Shown here: in pieces, positions 22,394-34,173 of the stretch
Position numbering within the stretch: the stretch's first letter is position 1
Layout: every line of letters starts with the position of its first letter
NCBI GenBank assembly: GCA_907164885.2
Contig: OU015503.1
Coordinates: 67,357,068 to 67,421,067 of the forward strand
Length of the DNA stretch: 64,000 bases
Direction of reading: 5' to 3'
Origin: Dolomedes plantarius
Taxonomy: Eukaryota; Arthropoda; Arachnida; Araneae; Dolomedidae
The notes under the pieces: model-generated
What the model was told of the DNA's origin: nothing
Seen by the model: the letters and a program-made list of their open reading frames with translations, nothing else
The model's database searches: none
Made by a program: the position numbers and the translations under genes

Positions 22394-22887
22394 CAGGGTG
22401 GTCCAAAATTATTGAGCATATTTCATGTTTGAAAAGAAGAGAGAATAAAATAAGGTATGTACATGTTTATTGTTCTCTTGGAAAGACAATTTCAAACAGT
22501 TTTACACAACAGAGTTTTAATCATTAAATAACTTCCACATGAGCTCCATTTGTGGCACGCACTATATCCAGCCGATATTTAATTTCACGCCAAGTGTTTT
22601 GCAGCATTCCAGCAGGTATTCCTCCAATGAAAGAAAAAAAACACGAAACGGACATTGCTGTTTTCTGTATTGTAGCCATTTGCAGACTGACGCAATTAGT
22701 AAATTTTTCTTGCGATATGTAGTCGCGCCATCTACCGGCTTATGTGGAAGTTATTTAATGTGTAAAATTTTTGTAGTCTAAAACTGCTTTAAATTGTCTT
22801 TCTAAGAAAACAATAAATATGTACATACGTCATTTTTTTCTTTTTTTTTCAAACATTAAATGCGCTCATTAATTTAAAACCACCCTG
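22394..22887 (-). mobile_element. internally deleted Tc1/mariner element (CAGGGTGGTCC ends)
   Basis: Inverted ends 'cagggtggtcc' (22394) and 'accaccctg' (22887) with TA on both sides. On the minus strand a remnant around 22525-22610 encodes the short C-terminal motif WREIKYRLDIVRATNGAH, typical of one group of mariner-like transposases. The catalytic core is deleted. Its right end is repeated in tandem downstream. Confidence 0.65.
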
Positions 22888-23745
22888 TACATTGTTTTTT
22901 AAAAGTTCTCTGAAAATATAAATTAAAATAAACTTTAATTTAGTTTGTTTTAATTTATGTTATCAGAGAAATATAGTCATTTAGTCACGCCCTCTACCGG
23001 CTGATGTGGAAGTTATTTAATGTTTAAAATTTTGTTGTGTAAAATTGTTTTAAATTGTCCTTTCAAGAAAACAATAAACATGTACATACCTCATTTTGGT
23101 CTTTATTTTTTAAACATGAAATGCATTCAATAATTTTGGACCACCCTGTACATTATTTATTTAAAATTTCTCTGAAAATATAAATTAAAGTAAACTTTAG
23201 TTTATTTTAATTTATATTATCAGAGAAAAGGAGTCGTTTAGTTGCGCCATCTACCGGCTGATGTGGAAGTCATTTAATGTGTAAAATTTTGTAGTCTAAA
23301 ACTGTTTTAAATTGTCTTTCCAAGAAAACTAAACATGTACGTACCTCATTTTGTCCTTTATTTATTTATTTATTTATTTTTTTTTTTACAAACATAAAAT
23401 GCGCTCAATAATTTTGGACCTCCCTGTACATTGTTTTTTTAAATTTCTCTAAAAATATAAATTAAAATAAACTTTAATTTAGTTTATTTTAATTTATATT
23501 ATCAGAGTTAAAGAGTCTTTTAGTCGCGCCATCTACCGGCTGATGTGGAAGTTATTTAATGTATAAAATTTTGTATTCTAAAACTGTTTTAAATTGTCTT
23601 TCCAAGAAAACAATAAACATGTACGTTCCTCATTTTATTCTTTTTTTTTTTCGAGCACGAAATGCGCTCATTAATTTTTGACCAACCTGCACATTGTTTT
23701 TAAAAATTTTTCTGAAAATATAAATCAAAATAAACTTTGCATAAT
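22722..23745 (+). repeat. tandem array of a transposon end, about 260-bp unit
   Basis: Four repeats of a unit containing 'cgccatctaccggctgatgt', 'ttaaattgtctttccaagaa', 'atttggaccaccctgtacat'-like ends and an AT-rich spacer. 'ctaccgg' recurs at 22732, 22994, 23251 and 23533 (spacings 262, 257, 282). Each unit ends with the terminal repeat of the mariner element at 22394-22887, so the array grew from that element's right end plus adjacent DNA. Confidence 0.85.
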
Positions 23746-24289
23746 GTATTACTGCAGATGCGGTCTGCGACGTATAAAATCTATAAGATAGTATATCCTT
23801 GCAGTAATCGTTATTGTTATTTTTACAATTTTTGCGTGACTAAGGGACGTCACCGATTTGGCAAGTGAAAAAGAAGTAATAACATCCAATTAAGTCTTCA
23901 AATTATTTTTTTACTATAGAAAAAAATTGAAAAAATTGTTGAATAATTCCCAAGTACTTACTTCTGTGGTAATTAGAGTGTAACTGATTAAATCATTTTA
24001 CTCTTTTTTTGATAATACAACACTTAAACGATTTACTGTTATCATCAAGTACATGCATTTGCGTTTGAATTGCATTACCGCAACGAATTACCTTAGAGTA
24101 TGGACTTAACAGGATTGGCGTCTGAAAAAAATTACTAGTTATTCGATGGCTAAAAAAATATTTTTTGTCATTGAGTGGTGTTAATACTTTTGATTTAGGA
24201 AATTTATTATGAATGTAAAAAGTTAGGAGTCTGTCAAGGGCTTTGAGACTAAAATTTCAAAATTTTCAAAAAGTGGACATAAAATTCCA
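23746..24289. other. unassigned AT-rich spacer
   Basis: No gene or bounded repeat recognised. Confidence 0.35.
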
Positions 24290-24746
24290 GTACATAAAAT
24301 TCTTGACATTCGAGAATTTTTTTTTATTGCATTAAAAAATTTTTCGTTCTTTTCCTCTTAAAAAGACGTTTAAATTATGTTTCTATCTTAATTATATCAG
24401 GAGATATTAATATTTTTCTTTTGCAACATTCTAATAGCATCTAAACTTTGTTTAAACCTTTCAATGCGTTTTTCTGAATGATGGGATTTTTCGATGGGAC
24501 AGTTTCTCGTCTTTAAATTGTTATAAGTCAAGAACCGTTAAAAATACACGGTTCAAACTTGGAACATTTCTTTTTCAATTATTTTACTTTAATTTTGAAT
24601 CAGAAAATTAAAAAAAAAATATTTATTTTTGAAAATATGATTTTTAAAATTAGTTACGTAATTTTTAAAAAAAATTTACTCTAAATATTTTTAATTTTTT
24701 AAAAATTAATATTTAAAAAAATACTGAATCAAAATTAAATATTATA

Positions 24747-26049
24747 CAGAAGCTGTTCACACATATTTTAGACGATGTATATTGTATTCACAAAACTAAA
24801 TTACATAAAATTCTTGTGTTTTAAATGTTCAATTTGACATCCCTTATTCTGAACTATCTTTCGACACCGCAATTTCCAGGATAATAATGCCTTTTGAAGT
24901 GTCAGAAGAGGTATTCTATCCCATGCCTCCTGAACAGCTTTCCAGAGTCCTGTAAGGGTTTTGGGACGATGTTTGGATAATGCAGATTTTAAAAGTCCGA
25001 AAGCACAAAAATCCATAGGTGATACATCGGGAGATTTAGTAGGGATATCAGTGAAGGGTAAGGCCTTGATACCAGTTTTTTGTTCCATTTCTTTTAGGAA
25101 ATTAACAGTGGATTTTGATGTGTGACTGCTAGCTTTGTCCTGATGGAGTCTCACAGATTGATGGCACTGTGGTTAAAGCGATGGTATTTCATTCAGAAAA
25201 ATTGGCGATAAAATATGTTCCTGATAGTATTTGGAGTTAATCTTGACATTTTTTTCCACTCTCTTTATTTTTAACTTGCCATTATAAAAAAACCCAGCAA
25301 CAATCATGAATCCCTTAGAAAAACTTTCTTTCGATTCTTTGAACCATGTACTTAAATTTTTTTCTCCCATTTTATGATAATTAATGGCTCTTTTTTTTGT
25401 TGCAATCATTTAAATGCACCCATGATTCATCTATTGTGACAATTGTATTCCATTTTTCTTTGGATAAGTGTTTCTCATACAGAATTCTGCAGCGTGTCCT
25501 GAGTTCAGCAATATTATGTTAAGAAGACGATGCACATTGCGTTTTTTCGCTTTCTTAAGATTTAAATCAACGTTTATCATTTTTTTTACAGTGGACATCG
25601 AGCATTTTAATGATTTTGCAACTGTCCTTTGACTAGGGGGATTTTCTTTTAACATTAAACAACGTACCTTTGCAATAGTCGAAGATGTCCGTTTTTTCCT
25701 TGGATACTTGTTTGGAATTTTTGTCTCACTTGAGGCTCCAATTTGACGTTTTTTTCCTTTCTTGTTGACGATATTACCTATCGACGCTTTAGATATCACA
25801 AAACCATGACTCTCACATCGTTATTTGGATAACGGAGTATGCATATTTCTCTTCGGAAAGAGCATAAATGTAGCCTTCGAACCACTGCTTTGTTAAAAAC
25901 GCCATTTTGAATAAAAACAAAACTTTCAAGCCGCAGACCATAATTTTGACTTTTAAAAACATAGTACAGTTGCAATTATTTCTTTTGCAGCAAAAGATTT
26001 TTTATTACTGCTTACCAAAATCGTCTAAAAAATGTGCGAACAGCCTCTG
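24747..26049 (-). mobile_element. DD41D mariner-type transposon, copy 3, complete ends
   Basis: Left terminal repeat 'cagaagctgttcacacat' and right 'atgtgcgaacagcctctg' are inverted, with TA at 24745-24746 and 26050-26051. Length is 1,303 bp, the usual size for a Tc1/mariner element. It is the reference copy for reading the other two. Confidence 0.9.
24801..25905 (-). pseudogene. DD41D transposase with several frameshifts
   Basis: Reading from an ATG at 25905 there are frame breaks near 25815 (an extra base in 'cgttatttgg'), near 25520, near 25410 and near 25165 (one base missing where copy 2 reads 'gtgggtaaag'). The N-terminal DNA-binding region, the short motif around HQDKASSHTS and the third Asp in SPDVSPMDF are recognisable. 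Asp2-Asp3 spacing is again 41 residues. The lesions are mostly different from those in copy 2, so the copies decayed independently. Confidence 0.85.
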
Positions 26050-26288
26050 TATATTTCTATTTAACTAAATGAAAAATTTTTGACATTCAAAACATATTTT
26101 TTGCATTTTTTAAAATTTTAAATTAAAAAAAATTTAAAAACTTTATGAGAAGCTTTATGATGTGATTTTGTTTACAAATCATACTGTTAACCATCATAAA
26201 AAAATTCAAAATTTTAACTAAATTTTATAAAAAGATTAAATGTGTCCCGGAGCCCCTTAACCGATTTGGCTTGTGAATGACTCATATA

Positions 26289-26858
26289 CAGGATCATCAA
26301 AAAGAGTTTCCCTGATTTCATTTGTGCGTACAGGGAACAACAATTGATTGATTGGATTTTTCGTAGTCGCAGATGGTATGTTAACTCTGGGAGTTATATT
26401 TTCCCATGTCATGGTAACCGTGACTGCGCTCGGGGCATGCGTCGACGCTGTGACGTCACGCTTCCTCCTACATGGGTTTTGACGTTGGATAGGAAGGAAC
26501 GGTCCAATTTTTTGGCCACCGAGAAGCCCCGATTTGACCCCTCTAGACTTTTTTCTATGGGGTTACCTGAAAAACATTGTGTACGCTGGGAAGATCCAGG
26601 ACTACGCCATTTATCAGACAGAATCACTGCTGCAATAGCGACTGACTCCTGCTACGATCGAGCATACCTGGATGGAGATCGATTATCGACTAGATGTGTG
26701 CCGAGCTTCTAGGTGGGGGGTCGTATTGAATCCTACTAGGTAATGTCCAAAACTTGATTAGTTTTTGTATCTCTTGATGGAAAAATAGACAGCATGAGTT
26801 CTGTTATAGGGATCTTTATTCCAAATTGCTGTCACGGACACCTTTTACGATGACCCTG
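26289..26858 (+). mobile_element. short mariner-like element with transposase C-terminal remnant
   Basis: Ends 'caggatcatcaaaaagag' and 'cttttacgatgaccctg' are inverted, with TA on both sides (26287-26288, 26859-26860). Length is 570 bp. Across 26505-26740, frames on the plus strand carry the motif block around WPPR-SPDL-PLDFFLWGYL (third catalytic Asp) and a C-terminal EIDYRLDVCRAS. Frames change at least twice and the first two catalytic Asp residues are gone. It is an internally deleted, inactive copy. Confidence 0.7.
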
Positions 26859-26972
26859 TATTTCGTGATTTTCTAGTTAATCATCGTGACTTCATGGTTA
26901 ATCGTGATTGAGCGACATTAAAATAATTTACAAATGCTCGAAGTCTGACGGTTGGTTGATTTGGAGTCCTAT

Positions 26973-26995
26973 GATATATATATATATATATATAT
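26973..26995. repeat. (TA)n microsatellite
   Basis: Short TA tract immediately upstream of the probable LTR. Confidence 0.9.
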
Positions 26996-27001
26996 GCAGT
27001 C

Positions 27002-28440
27002 TGTTACGGTTTAAAAACGCCACAACATTAGGCACAGATGAAGGAATCAATTAAGAAATGATCGAGTTAAGAGAAGCAGTGACGAGTGATAAATAAGCGA
27101 GGGACGTGGACATAGTTTAGAAAAGAAACAGGATGTTTAAGTGCCATTAAGGATGAAAAAGAAACCGCCAAAGGAAATTTACGTGGGGTATGCTTAGACC
27201 AGATGCAGATGTGAAAGATATAGGAAGAGGGGAAAGCACAATAACGAGGAAAATGCGTCTTAATAGTGATGGTGTGGGCTAAGTGGTGAAAATCGGAAAC
27301 AGATGATATTCGAGATGATGGGAATATTGCCGTGGGAATAATGATGATGGGAGGCGAGTGGCCCCACCTACGAGAAGGCGGAGAAAAAGAAGATTCTGGA
27401 ACGAAATGAGTAGCCCAATAGAATAGGAATAAGATATCTCTGACCAATAAGAAAACGAAGGAATGAGCAGATCAGATGATGCGGGGATCCTAAAAAGTTA
27501 TTACGACTGAGGAGCAGCAAGGACGAACACCTAGACCGTAGTTAAAAGCATGAGCCGACGAATTAATTTAGAATAATGGATATTTTCGCTGGCTAAGTTC
27601 AGAAAGCTCGAATTGAAACTTAGCCAGCGTATTATAAATTAATATAGCTTGACGCTTTATTTGCACAGATGTCCCAAAGCGTAAATACTAGGCAGTGACT
27701 AACATCGAGATTTACCAGATTCTATGAAAGAATAGAGCCGGCCGACCACGTGGAAGCAGAGTGCCACATACCGAGAATCGAATTGCCTGAGCAGTATGAC
27801 CTACCGTATGCTACAAGCTGAAGTTACGGACCCTGAAAGCGTGACGCAACCATAGACGGGTTTGAAAGGAAGGTCCCAAGGCGACGCGAGCGCATTTAAT
27901 GGACTGCAGACGAGTTTATCAAAGGAGGGAGAATTGAAAGACCTATTCCCAGACAGTGCCATCGTATTTAATTGACTTCATGAGAGTTCATCAATGGAGG
28001 TATGTGTCGTTTGTGCTCCGTATTGATCACTTGTTTTAAACGTGTGTCATCGCGATTTCCCATTCATACACTACATATTCCGAATGTATATACTATAGAT
28101 CTTTCTATTAGAAATTGGTATAACTTTGAAATATGATGTTATTATGAGTTTATGAACGGGTTATAAAATCCATTAAATGAGAAAATATTGTAGTAAAGGT
28201 ATAATAATTGATAAGAAATTACTAGTGATAATTGTATTGTAGGAAGTAAAATAAACAGGGTTATAATGATATTGAATGAAACTGTAAATGAAGAGATTAG
28301 TTGTGATAACATAATGTATTAATAAATGTATCCGTTATTATATCAATAGGATAATCTGTAAAAACACAGAGCAATACTTAGTTCTACATATGTAAATCAT
28401 ATCATTGGGTATCATAATTAATAGCCCCAATCAATCCATT
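27002..28440. mobile_element. probable LTR, related to the 12384 solo LTR, 3' end unclear
   Basis: Begins TGTTACGG at 27002. Its last part (about 28370-28430, 'ttgggtatcataattaat') resembles the terminal part of the LTR at 12384-13753. No TG...CA end or target duplication can be shown, because a MITE and a CA/TA microsatellite follow at once. Several short frames show no domain. The call is inference. Confidence 0.4.
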
Positions 28441-28443
28441 ATA

Positions 28444-28756
28444 CAGTCGAACCCCGTTATAGCGAACCAGGTATATAACGAACGAATATTTTGGTCCCGC
28501 CATTTTCATATTGTAAGTAATTTAATTAGTGTTGTATCAGTTTTATGTAATCTATTTTAGTCGATTTAATTAATTAATGATCATTTTTAATAGATTTTAT
28601 CATTTTTATTACATCATTATTGAATACACATTGCAACTAATAAGCTATACAATTTGTGAACTCTATCATTTTTCTTAACGGTTCGGATATAGCGCACCAC
28701 CGGATAAAGCGAACAAAACCTTTGCTCTCTTGAAGTTCGTTATAACGGGGTTCGAC

Positions 28757-28758
<2 letters not shown>
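28444..28758. mobile_element. pogo/Tigger-like MITE
   Basis: Inverted ends 'cagtcgaaccccgttatagc' (28444) and 'gttataacggggttcgactg' (28758), 315 bp, preceded by TA. CAG-starting ends with this GAACCCCGTTATA pattern are typical of pogo/Tigger-derived elements. No coding. The right TA is replaced by a CA repeat. Confidence 0.72.

Positions 28759-28804
<46 letters not shown>
28759..28804. repeat. (CA)n(TA)n compound microsatellite
   Basis: CA repeats pass into TA repeats directly at the MITE's right end. Confidence 0.92.
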
Positions 28805-28805
<1 letters not shown>

Positions 28806-29451
28806 TGCTCTATTCATATCATGTTGTTAGTTAAAATTGCCTGAAAATAATAAGAATTTCTGAAACTTTCAGTATCAAATTTGAGATCCTTCAAACGTAC
28901 GGGTTGCAAATATATTATGTTAAAACAACTTGTATAACCATTAATAAATTCCTCAAATTCAGGAATAAAAGACATAATGATAAATCTATAAAAGTCATCA
29001 ACATCTGTTTTTAATACCGAATTCCAGTAAGCAAGTATATTCTTTTACAATCCTTTTTCTACGATTTTAATCTCTCGTACTTCGTAAATTAAAATGCATG
29101 GTAGAAAAGGGGATTTAAAGAAATGCGATTTCTTGTCTGTACATATTTGACTTAATTTTAGGAGAAAACTCGTATCTTTCACTTTCTTATGCAACAGGAT
29201 TCTCGAAGATATTGTTATTTCCAGTCTCTGGTAAATAGGTGTGTAGCGCCATCTATGATGATGCTAGCAAATAAAAAAGATCACTAAATTAAATTCGACA
29301 GTTTAATAGCTAAAAATAGCATACGACACGACATTTAATACTAAAGCCTTTTTAACTCTATATGAAACTCGCTTATGAAAAATATCATTAAATTCATTAC
29401 GAAATCTGAGTCACTAAAATTAGCAAACTATACAACGTTTGCTAAATAGTT
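28805..29451. other. unassigned AT-rich spacer
   Basis: No gene or repeat recognised. Confidence 0.35.
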
Positions 29452-29785
29452 CGCGAGTTAGCCAAGTGGTGGCGCGTTACGCTTGGAACTCGGGTTGTTT
29501 AGTTTGAAATTTGAAGAATAAATTAAATACCTTCGTGTCTAGGGTGAATATGCACATGTTAAATATGTAGACTGAAAAATCGTGTGATGTCAATTGATGG
29601 AGAAAGGTACAAACCCACCAGATGTTACCCCCTGGAGGTGCTCGATCCATATTGAGGTGTCACCAGGGGGTGTTTTTGGTCCACTATACGGTGCCTCCAT
29701 TGAGCAACAGACGATTCTCGCGGTTAAAGTGAGAATGTCTTCATTCCCAAGCGAGCCGCATTGACAAACAACAACCACAACGTTT
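29452..29785 (+). repeat. SINE-B, diverged
   Basis: Head 'gagttagccaagtggtggcg' with body words 'ataccttcgtgtctagg', 'gtagactgaaaaatcgt' and 'cagatgttaccccctggagg'. It ends in 'acaaacaacaaccacaac'. The middle (29655-29750) also has words like the SINE-C 3' half ('ctatacggtgcctcc'), so it may be mosaic. Confidence 0.6.
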
Positions 29786-31512
29786 GTTTAATTGAAACCA
29801 TTTGGAAACTTCATACTGGCCAATAATGTCTTTGATTTTAACACTTTTTTGTGATACAGTACAAATTAAATATGAATACATTTATTCATTTATAAGAACT
29901 CAAATTAGAATTCAATATTTTTTTTAAAATCAGAGTAACAATTTAAAATGTTTACTTTATTTATATTATGTCATTTGTTATAAAATACAGAAGGAAATAG
30001 AAATTAAAATAATTTTCAACATGCTCTTGGAAAACCTGGAAAATATCTTAATAAATACATTTAACAAATAGCTATTTTATTAATAAAACTCAAATTTCGT
30101 TGCATTTCCTATCGTTGCATTTCCGCTAATAATGAACCTGAACTAACAAAGTAAAAGAAATCTTGAAGTTGTACCAACTAATCATTAGCTTATCTAATTT
30201 GTTTTTGTTTGTATTCATTTTGAATGAAAGGGAAATGCTATAGAGAAAAAGTAATCAGAATATTTGCATGTCGGCCATTAACTCATGAATATTTTATGAC
30301 ACTGAAAGATATGATAATGATCCACGTTGATAATCAAGTTTTGTGTGCAGTTTAGGGTTTATTTCATAGTTTATAATTTAGAAAAAATCGTAGAATCTAG
30401 AATTACCCTGATACAGAAGGTACAAATATTTAACCTTTATAAATTGGTTAATTTCCTAATGATATTATGAATAAATTCACTAAAAATTCCTTACTATACT
30501 TGCTTGTTCATCATAACAGAGTGATTAAATACTAAGAAACGTTGTTATAGATATAATAAATTCAATTCATTTTAATAAATTTTCATATATTTTTTCATAT
30601 TTCATTACAGGAATTCTTAACTTTTTTTTTAATTTTAAAATTTCGTTAATTTTTTTTCAGAATTGTTATTTAGCTTTTTAACTTTCATAAAATTTAAAGT
30701 ATAGTTATTTTTATTTTTTTTAGAAACGTGTAAAATTTTGAACTTTGAAAAATTGGAAAATTTTCTTAATAGGCAACATACAGGATATGTTGTATAACTT
30801 TGAATTTCTACCTCTTTACAAAATAACAAAAAAAAGTTTTAAAAATTGTTATAGCTTTGAAATTAATAAACTTGAAAGCCTTGTAAATTTTCATAAATTT
30901 ATAGGAATTTTCAAACATGACAAGAAAATTTTTTTTAGTTATATTTTTTTAGTTTGAAAAGTATATCAATTTCTATTAAATAGACATATAACTATAATTA
31001 AAAGAACCCCATACTTTATTTAAATTATGATTTTTTTCTAAACCGTGTCTTTCTCAGGATATATTTTAATAGAGGTATACAAATCTTTTAAAACAAATTT
31101 CCTTTATTGCCCCAGGAAAGAGCAATAAAAAGTTTAAAATTGAAATGCAACGATATCATTAAAGCGAGAAATAAATTGAAAAATTGTTGTAAAAATATTA
31201 ATAAACTTGTGGCTGTTTATAAGTTTTAACTATGATTGCAACTGAAAAAAAGTTATGTGTAGTAAAAAATAATTGCAAAATATGGCATATTTTAATATTG
31301 TAAGGGTGATAAATTTAGAGACTAGACTTGAAAGTATAATGTTACTAAGAAAAATCAATTGACAAAATCGTAAAAGCCTAAAATTCTAAGCCTTAGTTTG
31401 TAAAAGCTAAGGCTGGACTTTAAAATAGGCATAGTCTAGCTTTTAGAAGGTGATTTATATAATCTGATACAGGTTTCACTTTTTTAACGACTTAAGTGAT
31501 TTGCCCGTAGGT
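29786..31512. other. unassigned, extremely AT-rich region
   Basis: No gene recognised. Frames at 30635-30957 on both strands are low-complexity Lys/Phe/Asn products of A/T runs. Confidence 0.4.
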
Positions 31513-31541
31513 GGTACGAGCAATTTAAATTTGCTCGTACC
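31513..31541. repeat. 29-bp palindrome
   Basis: 'ggtacgagcaa' and 'ttgctcgtacc' arms around an AT centre, nearly perfect. Function unknown. Confidence 0.7.
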
Positions 31542-31739
31542 AGACACGGTCGCCGTTAATCACGGGTTCCGTACGTAGAGTATCCCCTGTAATAGAGTAC
31601 GTTGTTCAATATAATTGAATTTTTTTTTTTTCAATTTTATGAGAGTAGCTGTCCACTGTCGGCAAATCATTCTCAGGTTTTTTATTGGATCTTCCAGCAG
31701 CATGACGAGTTTCTGCTGTGTCCCTACATTTTTTAACGT

Positions 31740-31963
31740 AGGATTACGTTCCTCAATAACTGTCCTTCGGAGAGAAAAAAATTACAGTCCGTCCTGCGTC
31801 GCGAATTATAATTTTGGCAGCGCGCCAAACCCAGTAGCAGGAAGCAGTTAAACAGAAAAGTGCCAAAATGCGTTTTAAAAAAATGAAAAATGAGGTAAGC
31901 AACGATAAGTAATCCTACGTTAATAACCCGCGGAAGTTTCGTCAGAAGAGACTACCTGAAATA
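31740..31963 (-). repeat. microsatellite-carrying repeat, copy 3, without the simple-repeat core
   Basis: Reverse complement of the 1834 repeat: 'aggattacgttcctcaataac' at the start, 'gccaaacccagtagc' in the middle, 'gaggtaagcaacgataag' and 'agagactacctgaaa' at the end. The core between the halves is only a short A-rich stretch, the ancestral-looking or contracted state. Confidence 0.75.
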
Positions 31964-32847
31964 TTTTCTTTTCATACGTGGTCTTATTTTGCTATTCTTA
32001 CTGACATTTGCTGACATATCCTCTGAAGAGTTTTTGCGGAAATTGATTGAGAAAACGTTCCTCTTGTACCACCGATATTTGCGATTGTCCCAATGCCGTC
32101 AATAAATATAGACATTGATTATTCCTTCGAAATAGTTCTTTTTTGAGTAAATTTTTTTATAATAGTCTAAATGACCTCACAGTTTCTGGAACAAATCGAA
32201 ACTACAATTCGAAACACTATATCGCGAGGGATAATGTCGGAGCAAATTTAAGGAATCCACAATTCAAGAAGAAAGTCGTGTCTTTTTTTCTAACTCATAT
32301 ATTGTGAATATAACGTCTTCATTCATAACCAATGAAAACAAATAGGATTACCCAGACTCAAAATTTTCTAAAACCCAACATTTTTATTTTGTTAGCTTTA
32401 AGGACATCAAAAAGCTTTGCAATGAAATAATTTAAATTTCATATCCCAACAATATTAATATTGCCTGCTACAGCATTTTTTTCTGAATTATCTATGCGTA
32501 CCTCGTTGTAAACTCTAATTGCAACTCTCTCGAAATAGAATAATTCATTATTTGCTTTACTGAAAGGATACAACTATAACTCCATGCAAGGTATCACTAT
32601 GAGATTTCGTACAGTATAGAATTATTCTCTTTACTTTAAACTGTTATCAGGAATTTTGACTTAAATAAAATGTTCTAAAGTATTATTCCAAGAGCAAAAA
32701 ACTGCTACAAAAATACCCGAATTTTTACTCTTTAAAAATGATAAAAAATTTTCTCACTATAATGTTTAAAAATCCTGAAAACATTATATCCTTAATGTCC
32801 TATATACAGAAGGGAAAAAAATGTGCAAATTGAACTATCTATTCAGC

Positions 32848-32848
<1 letters not shown>
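31964..32848. other. unassigned AT-rich spacer
   Basis: No gene or bounded repeat recognised. Confidence 0.35.

Positions 32849-32934
<86 letters not shown>
32849..32934. repeat. (TA)n microsatellite hosting a Tc1-like element
   Basis: TA tract that continues at 34151-34173 on the other side of the transposon, so the element sits within one TA array. Confidence 0.93.
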
Positions 32935-32937
<3 letters not shown>

Positions 32938-34148
32938 TCAAGAGCCAAAACATTATGACCACCTGTCAATAACGAGTTGGCCCACCTTTGGCGCGCAACA
33001 CAGCTTCAACCAGCCTTGGCATGGATGCCACAAGTCCTTCGTAGATGGCCGGAGACAGATTGTACCAGATGTTTAAGCAACGGTGAAGCAAATCCGAGAT
33101 ATTGCGAATTGGTGGTCTTTGAACTCTGAGCTGCAGTCCCATGACATCCCAAATGTGTTCTATCGGATTGAGATCCGGTGAGTTAGGCGGCCAGGACATT
33201 AACTGGAATTCAGCATCATGTTCCTGGAACCACTCCAACACAATTTTAGCCTTGTGACATGGGGCGTTGTCCTGTTGGAACATTCCATTTCCAGCTGGAA
33301 AAACAGAGGCCATGTAAGGGTCCAACTGGTCCGCAATGATGTTCAGATATCCTGTAGCATTCATGGTCTGCTCTACCACAACCACGGGTCCCAGAGAAGC
33401 CCAAGAGAACGTCCCCCAAAGCATAATCCGGCCACCACCGGCCTGTGTATGACCTACTGTACATTGAGGAAGCAACAGTTCTCCTGGAAGACGGCGTATC
33501 CTGACACGGCCATCGGCGTGATGAATGACGTGATTCATCTGACCAGGCAACTCTCTCCCACTGATCCATGAACCAGTCGCGATGTTCCCGGGCCCAGCGC
33601 AGACGCAGTTGGCGATGACGCTTGGTCAGCAAAGGCACACGAGTGGGACGTTTGCTGCGTAGCCCCATATCCAACAGTGTCCGCTGAACAGTGTGCTGCG
33701 ATACTATTCTACTTGGCCCTGCATTGTATTGGGCTGTCAGCTGAGCCACTGTCTGGCTCCGGTTTTGCTTCACCATGCGAGACAGTCTCCGACGAACTTT
33801 TTCTTTAATAGCGTGTGGACGTCCAACACCATGTCGTCTACTGCTGGTTTCACCGCCATTCATCCACTTTGCATAAGTACTAACAACTGTAGGTCGCGAA
33901 CAACCCACGAGTCGTGCAGTTTCGGAAATACTTGTTCCGAGCCTTCGAGCCATTACAATCTACTCTCTATCAAAGTCGCTTAGATCCGCAGCCTTTCCCA
34001 TCACACACAGAAGTAAGTGAAAGAATGATTCTTCAGACTTTCCACCAGCAGTTAAATACCACTTCCACCTGATCACGTGCCTTCCACGTCATCCACACGA
34101 ATTCATTGCAAAATGTAGGGGTGGTCATAATGTTTTGGCTCTTGAGTG
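32935..34148 (-). mobile_element. complete Tc1-like transposon, 1,214 bp
   Basis: Perfect 29-bp terminal inverted repeats beginning 'cactcaagagccaaaacat', ending in its complement at 34148. The left flank is TA. The right flank reads CA before TA repeats resume. It contains one transposase gene on the minus strand with a single visible frameshift, making it the best-preserved cut-and-paste element in the window. Confidence 0.93.
32966..33953 (-). pseudogene. Tc1-like transposase, one frameshift
   Basis: ATG at 33953 opens an N-terminal paired-like helix-turn-helix ('SISETARLVGCSRPTVVST') and a GRPHAIKEK-type linker. The first catalytic Asp is in VAWSDESR. There the frame shifts (about 33524-33532) and continues in the next frame to a stop at 32966. 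That part has the second Asp in FQQDNAPCH and the Glu in SPDLNPIEHIWD. I count 36 residues between them, so the triad is DD36E and not the classical DD34E. All three acidic residues are present, total length is about 330 residues as expected, and no other break is seen. Confidence 0.9.
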
Positions 34149-34150
34149 CA

Positions 34151-34173
34151 TATATATATATATATATATATAT
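34151..34173. repeat. (TA)n microsatellite
   Basis: Continuation of the TA array that hosts the Tc1-like element. Confidence 0.9.

Larger units (their letters stand above)
24290..26260. mobile_element. TTAA MITE family 1, copy 2, split by a DD41D insertion
   Basis: Reverse-complement relative of 2687-3387. The right end 'tgtgtcccggagcccc' abuts TTAA at 26257-26260. Matching interior blocks include 'gatgtgattttgtttacaaatc' (26160) and 'acatt ctaatag' (24425). The left end is decayed, with only a partial TIR near 24290. The DD41D transposon at 24747-26049 interrupts it. Confidence 0.65.
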
